Assembly: GCA_913055605.1 (NCBI GenBank)
Contig: CAJXKJ010000001.1
Span: 62,001-126,000, forward strand
Direction: 5' to 3'
Source: an uncultured Euryhalocaulis sp.
Lineage (GTDB): Bacteria; Pseudomonadota; Alphaproteobacteria; Caulobacterales; Maricaulaceae
DNA: 64,000 nucleotides
This document shows, piece by piece, positions 60,809-64,000 of the stretch. Positions within the stretch are counted from its first letter, which is position 1, and the number at the start of each line of letters is the position of its first letter. The notes beneath the pieces were generated by a model. It made no database searches. It saw only the letters and a list, made by a program, of their open reading frames with translations, and was not told the DNA's origin. Made by a program: the position numbers and the translations under genes.

Positions 60809-62353
60809 TCAGCGCCGGTCCAGACGCGGCCTTTCCTCGTCGACGTCGATCACCCGCGCCGTGCGCCGGGCGGGCGGGTCGTATTCGTCTTCCCAGTGGT
60901 GGCCTTCGGGCTGGGCGTAGCGGGCGCGGCTGCGCCGGCGGTCGTATCCGGCCACCGCGGCCAGCGCGATCCAGACCCATGGGCCGAAATCCACCGCGAT
61001 GGCGATCACCCAGGGCAGGATCGCCTGCTCCCAGCTCTGGAACAGAACCAGAAGCGGCGACTGATAGGCGATGTCCGGTGGGCGCGGGGCCTCCTCCTCG
61101 ATCGCTCGCTCCAGCTCGTCCTGGACGATCTGCTGGCCGTTGGCGAGATAGGCGCTGACCTGTCCCTGCGCCTGGCGCTGGGCGTCGGCCACGGTCGCGC
61201 TGTCGCTGACCCCGCCGCGCATGATCAGGGCGTCCAGCATGGACAGCTGGCCCAGCGCCGCGCGCACATAGGCGCGGCTGGCGGTGTCCTCCCATTCCCG
61301 CCGCAAGGCACGTTCCTGCGCCTGCACCTTGTCCTGCCAGTCCCGCACCGGCAGGGGCTCGCCCGCCGGCGTCTCGAAGAACGCGCCGTCCAGAATGTCG
61401 TCGCGTGTGTCCTCGATCTGGTCCGCCATGGCTTCGACGGAGGTCTCGCGCGCCTCGGTCTCGCGCCGGATCAGCTGCGCCCCGGCCTCCAGATCGTCGG
61501 CGGCGACCGAAAGCTGGGCCACCACCGCGCCGCGCCCGGCGTATCCGGTGATCGCGCCGGTGTCGGCCTCCTGCGCCGACAGCTGGTCCATCCGCCCGGC
61601 GAACGTCTCCAGCGACAGCGCCGCGCTCTCGGTCTCCCGCACATAGGCGGACAGGTCGCCCAGCGCGTCGGAATATTCGTCCAGCCAGCCCAGCAGGCGG
61701 CGCTCCAGAATGCGCGGCCCGGCCAGGCCCAGCGCGCTGGTCGTGGTGGACACTGCAAAGATCGGCGGGGCGGCCAGAAGCGGGATCAGCAGGGCGATCA
61801 TCGCCCGGCGCCGCGGCTCCGACCGGATCACCAGGTCGAACGTCCAGCTCCAGGTCAGATAGACGAACAGGAAGGCGTACAGGAAGACGATGACCGGGAA
61901 GATGCGATAGCGGATGAAGCCTTGGCTCGGGTCCAGGAATTCGATGATCACGCCATAGGTCGTGGTGTAGCCGCTGATCAGCGCCGCCACGAGGGTGAAC
62001 AGGACATAGGTCCGGTAGGGCGCGGAAAAGGTCGGGTCCATCGCCCGCCGGATGGCGCTGACGATCAGGATCGCGGCGGCCAGCGCGCCGAACCCGATCA
62101 GCATCAGGATGAACAGCAGGCCGAAGGATTCCGGCGACAAATCCGCGAACGATGTCGGGATGTCCGGGCGCAGCCAGCCGGGCAGGGGATTGCCGCTGGC
62201 GATCCATGCGCCCAGCGCGGCGGCCAGCAAGCCCAGCGTCAGGATCGCGCCGAAGACCAGCTTCCCCAGCCGCGTGCGCAGGAAGGCGCGCGTCCGCGAT
62301 TCCGGCTTTTTGCTGTCCGGATCGACCGCGCGAAAGCGGAAGGGCTCGGCCAT
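60809..62353 (-). CDS. Large hypothetical membrane protein
   Basis: 514 residues from the ATG at 62353. Not recognised. About five N-terminal to central membrane segments (LVFGAILTLGLLAAALGAW, LLFILMLIGFGALAAAILIVSAI, TYVLFTLVAALISGYTTTYG, FPVIVFLYAFLFVYLTWSW, AMIALLIPLLAAPPIFAVS), a long helical soluble region (about 245-430, rich in Glu, Ala, Gln; coiled-coil-like), a further membrane segment (AILPWVIAIAVDFGPWVWIALAAVAGY) and a charged C-terminal tail. Likely an inner membrane protein with a large periplasmic helical domain. Confidence 0.68.
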   Translation of the reverse strand: MAEPFRFRAVDPDSKKPESRTRAFLRTRLGKLVFGAILTLGLLAAALGAWIASGNPLPGWLRPDIPTSFADLSPESFGLLFILMLIGFGALAAAILIVSAIRRAMDPTFSAPYRTYVLFTLVAALISGYTTTYGVIIEFLDPSQGFIRYRIFPVIVFLYAFLFVYLTWSWTFDLVIRSEPRRRAMIALLIPLLAAPPIFAVSTTTSALGLAGPRILERRLLGWLDEYSDALGDLSAYVRETESAALSLETFAGRMDQLSAQEADTGAITGYAGRGAVVAQLSVAADDLEAGAQLIRRETEARETSVEAMADQIEDTRDDILDGAFFETPAGEPLPVRDWQDKVQAQERALRREWEDTASRAYVRAALGQLSMLDALIMRGGVSDSATVADAQRQAQGQVSAYLANGQQIVQDELERAIEEEAPRPPDIAYQSPLLVLFQSWEQAILPWVIAIAVDFGPWVWIALAAVAGYDRRRSRARYAQPEGHHWEDEYDPPARRTARVIDVDEERPRLDRR

Positions 62354-62605
62354 TTCGCCAGCATCCCTGTCTGGGAGAGCCCTCGCGCCGCCCCGCGGGC
62401 CCGGCGCATGCTCGGACTCTCGGGGCGCCCCCACGTCCCCGTCCGGCGCCTGCGCGCCGTATAGTCTTATTATCCGCGTGTGCGTGGCGCGAAAACCCGG
62501 CTTTCGCAGGTCGCGGCGAATGAAAATCCAGCGCATCGCCCGGCTGTCCTTGTCCGGGCCAAGTCTATCGGCGTTCCGCGACGGCAGAAATACGCCGCCG
62601 CCCGC

Positions 62606-62923
62606 CTATTCGCGCGTGTCCTCGGACAGGGTGACGACCAGGCCGTCTATGCTCTCGTCGGGGCGGATCTGGCAGGACAGGCGGGAATTGGGCCGCACGT
62701 CGCCGGACTGGCTCAGCGTGTCTTCCTCCACGTCGCTGCGCGGCGGCAGGCGGTCCATCCAGTCCGGGTCGACATAGACGTGACAGGTGGAGCAGGCGCA
62801 GCCGCCCCCGCACATCGCCAGGATCGGGACCCCCGAATCCTTGATGTTCTCCATCAGGGTCAGCGTCGGGTCGATCTCGACCTCGTTCCGCGCGCCCTCC
62901 AGATCGATCACGACAACCTTCAC
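62606..62923 (-). CDS. 2Fe-2S ferredoxin (adrenodoxin type)
   Basis: 105 residues, GTG start overlapping the ccmD stop (GTGA). The four cluster Cys are in CGGGCACSTCHVYV and LSCQIRP. The Cys spacing (C-x5-C-x2-C, then a distant fourth) fits vertebrate-type ferredoxins that serve P450s, hydroxylases or Fe-S assembly. Cytosolic. Coupling to ccmD is unusual and may be only transcriptional. Confidence 0.9.
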   Translation of the reverse strand: MKVVVIDLEGARNEVEIDPTLTLMENIKDSGVPILAMCGGGCACSTCHVYVDPDWMDRLPPRSDVEEDTLSQSGDVRPNSRLSCQIRPDESIDGLVVTLSEDTRE

Positions 62924-63093
62924 GCCGCCGCCCCGCGCTGATCAGCGCGTTGCTGGGCGCGTTTCAGGCGCGCCTTCGCGCGGGCCCGCTCGGCGATCAC
63001 GAACGCGGTCAGCCCGCCAAGGCCCAGCGCGCTGATCGCCCAGCCGGACCACAGGAAGGCCGCGTACTGGCCCATGTCGAACAGCTCAGCCAT
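62920..63093 (-). CDS. ccmD: Haem exporter protein CcmD
   Basis: 57 residues, short and easily missed. MAELFDMGQYAAFLWSGW then one membrane segment (AISALGLGGLTAFVIAE) and a basic tail (RARAKARLKRAQQR), the standard CcmD layout. Overlaps ccmC by 8 bp and the ferredoxin by 4 bp. In the CcmABCD complex it helps release holo-CcmE during cytochrome c maturation. Confidence 0.88.
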   Translation of the reverse strand: MAELFDMGQYAAFLWSGWAISALGLGGLTAFVIAERARAKARLKRAQQRADQRGAAA

Positions 63094-63889
63094 GGGCGGG
63101 CTCCTCTCCGCCGGACGCGGCCGGGCCGGGCTCCAGCACTGCGCGGCTGGGCTGGGCGCCCAGATTGCGCCGCTCGGCGGCTTCGGCCTTGCGCATGTCG
63201 ATGGCCGAGCGCATCCGCGTCAGCAGCATCCAGACATAGAGCGCGGTATAGGCCAGGCACATGATCAGCGCCGGCCACAGCATGCTGATCGCCATATTGG
63301 TCTGCAGCTTGCCGTCCTCCAGCGCGACCATGGTCGGGCCCTGGTGCAGCGTCGCCCACCATTCGACGGAAAAATGGATGATCGGGATGTTCACCACCCC
63401 GGCCAGCGCCGCGACGCCGGCCAGGCGCGCCCCGCGCTGGGGATTGTCGGCGGCCGCCCAGATCGCGATCAGCGCCAGATACAGCAGGAACAGGACCAGC
63501 ACCGAAACCAGCCGGGCGTCGCCCCAGACCCAGTAGGCGCCCCACATCGGCTTGCCCCAGATCATGCCGGTGGCCAGCGCCAGGGCGCAGAACACCGCCC
63601 CGATGGGCGCGCTGGCGCGCGCGGCAATGTCGGCCACCGGATGGCGCCAGATCAGGCCGACCAGCGCCGCCACGGCGATGCCGACATAGACCATCATCGC
63701 CAGATAGGCGGCCGGGATATGGACGAAGATCAGGCGGTAGCCGTCGCCCATCTCCGAATCCAGCGGCGCGATCCACAGGCTCCACACCGTGCCGACGGCA
63801 AGGCTGACCGCCGCGATCACGCCGGCGACCGGCGCGGCGACGCGCGCAAATCCCTCGAACCGCGCCGGATTGGCGAACTGGGTGACCAT
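63086..63889 (-). CDS. ccmC: Haem handling protein CcmC
   Basis: 267 residues, six membrane segments. Conserved His in FVHIPAA and in IPIIHFSVEWWATLHQG, and the tryptophan-rich WGKPMWGAYWVWGDARL. An extra Gly stands before the Asp of that motif compared with the WVWDARLT form I know from E. coli. Delivers haem to CcmE in cytochrome c biogenesis, which the several cytochromes in this window require. The ATG follows GGGAGGA. ccmA and ccmB are not visible and may lie beyond the window. Confidence 0.94.
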   Translation of the reverse strand: MVTQFANPARFEGFARVAAPVAGVIAAVSLAVGTVWSLWIAPLDSEMGDGYRLIFVHIPAAYLAMMVYVGIAVAALVGLIWRHPVADIAARASAPIGAVFCALALATGMIWGKPMWGAYWVWGDARLVSVLVLFLLYLALIAIWAAADNPQRGARLAGVAALAGVVNIPIIHFSVEWWATLHQGPTMVALEDGKLQTNMAISMLWPALIMCLAYTALYVWMLLTRMRSAIDMRKAEAAERRNLGAQPSRAVLEPGPAASGGEEPAHG

Positions 63890-64000
63890 TTGGGACGTCC
63901 TCCCGGCGTCTCTTCTGCGATCCTATCTAGTCTCTGCCGGCCCGGGGCGCAGCAGGGCATGGACTCTATTTAATCAACTATTCGCCGCGCGCAGCGCCGC

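Noticed and set aside
62354-62605. Gene or RNA in the 252-bp gap after the ferredoxin
   Set aside because: No start with ribosome site and no conserved fold visible; only an AT-rich patch near 62465-62480 that could be a promoter for the membrane protein gene.
63890-64000. A partial gene upstream of ccmC at the window end
   Set aside because: No convincing reading frame with codon pattern in the last 110 bp; probably leader of ccmC, although ccmB could end just beyond the edge.

Overview
The window is GC-rich DNA from a Gram-negative bacterium, most probably an alphaproteobacterium. Supporting signs are ccmC-ccmD, a YggT-DUF167-FolD operon, a Fiu-PiuC-ExbB-ExbD-TonB iron cluster, a PglF/CapD-type dehydratase, many c-type cytochromes, and numerous Sec, Tat and lipoprotein signals. 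I cannot name the genus. I see no insertion sequence, prophage, integrase or CRISPR array. Coding density is high: 59 protein genes (one cut by the window edge, one frameshifted) and two tRNAs, with no gene-free gap above about 270 bp.

Layout. (1) 1-11.4 kb: four tandem same-strand genes for large secreted G8-domain/parallel beta-helix proteins that resemble animal fibrocystin-L/CEMIP/TMEM2, with a small cytochrome c and a DUF8021-like secreted protein between them on the other strand, followed by a CAT-anticodon tRNA. (2) 11.6-21.2 kb: a TPR-aspartyl hydroxylase, a two-domain DUF6152 fusion, then a Fur-box-preceded siderophore receptor, PiuC, ExbB, ExbD, TonB and two overlapping NTF2-like secreted proteins. 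(3) 21.3-24.1 kb: two tandem proteins that join a ribbon-helix-helix domain, one membrane segment and four EF-hands, each with a matching inverted repeat upstream, plus a decarboxylase-type amidohydrolase. (4) 24.3-31.7 kb: CsbD, FolD, DUF167, YggT, tRNA-Ala(CGC), and a His-rich secreted peptide with a CzcB/CzcA metal efflux pair. (5) 31.8-44.8 kb: nucleotide-sugar dehydratase, carotenoid/lignostilbene oxygenase, cytochrome c, ATP-dependent DNA ligase with its MBL-fold exonuclease, YqhA, a DUF6152 pair, BKACE, an ATP-grasp enzyme and a class I amidotransferase. (6) 44.8-55.7 kb, minus strand: a probable aromatic catabolism locus with SDR, DUF1080 lipoprotein, two copies of a Tat-protein/4-cresol-dehydrogenase-like flavoprotein/cytochrome c cassette, AAHS-type transporter, NTF2-like protein, EthD-like protein and aldehyde dehydrogenase. 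(7) 55.8-60.6 kb: a MacA-MacB-outer membrane factor efflux operon. (8) 60.8-64 kb: a large membrane protein, a 2Fe-2S ferredoxin, CcmD and CcmC.

How it fits together. Region 6 together with the dioxygenase, BKACE and amidohydrolase points to use of plant- or lignin-derived phenolics, with electrons from the flavoproteins passing to the encoded cytochromes. CcmC/CcmD serve maturation of such cytochromes. Iron supply comes from the Fur-controlled receptor and TonB complex. The most unusual contents are the four G8 paralogues, two of which share a 25-bp conserved upstream island, and the two putative calcium-sensing membrane-tethered DNA-binding proteins. Both look worth experimental attention, and both functional readings are inference from sequence alone.
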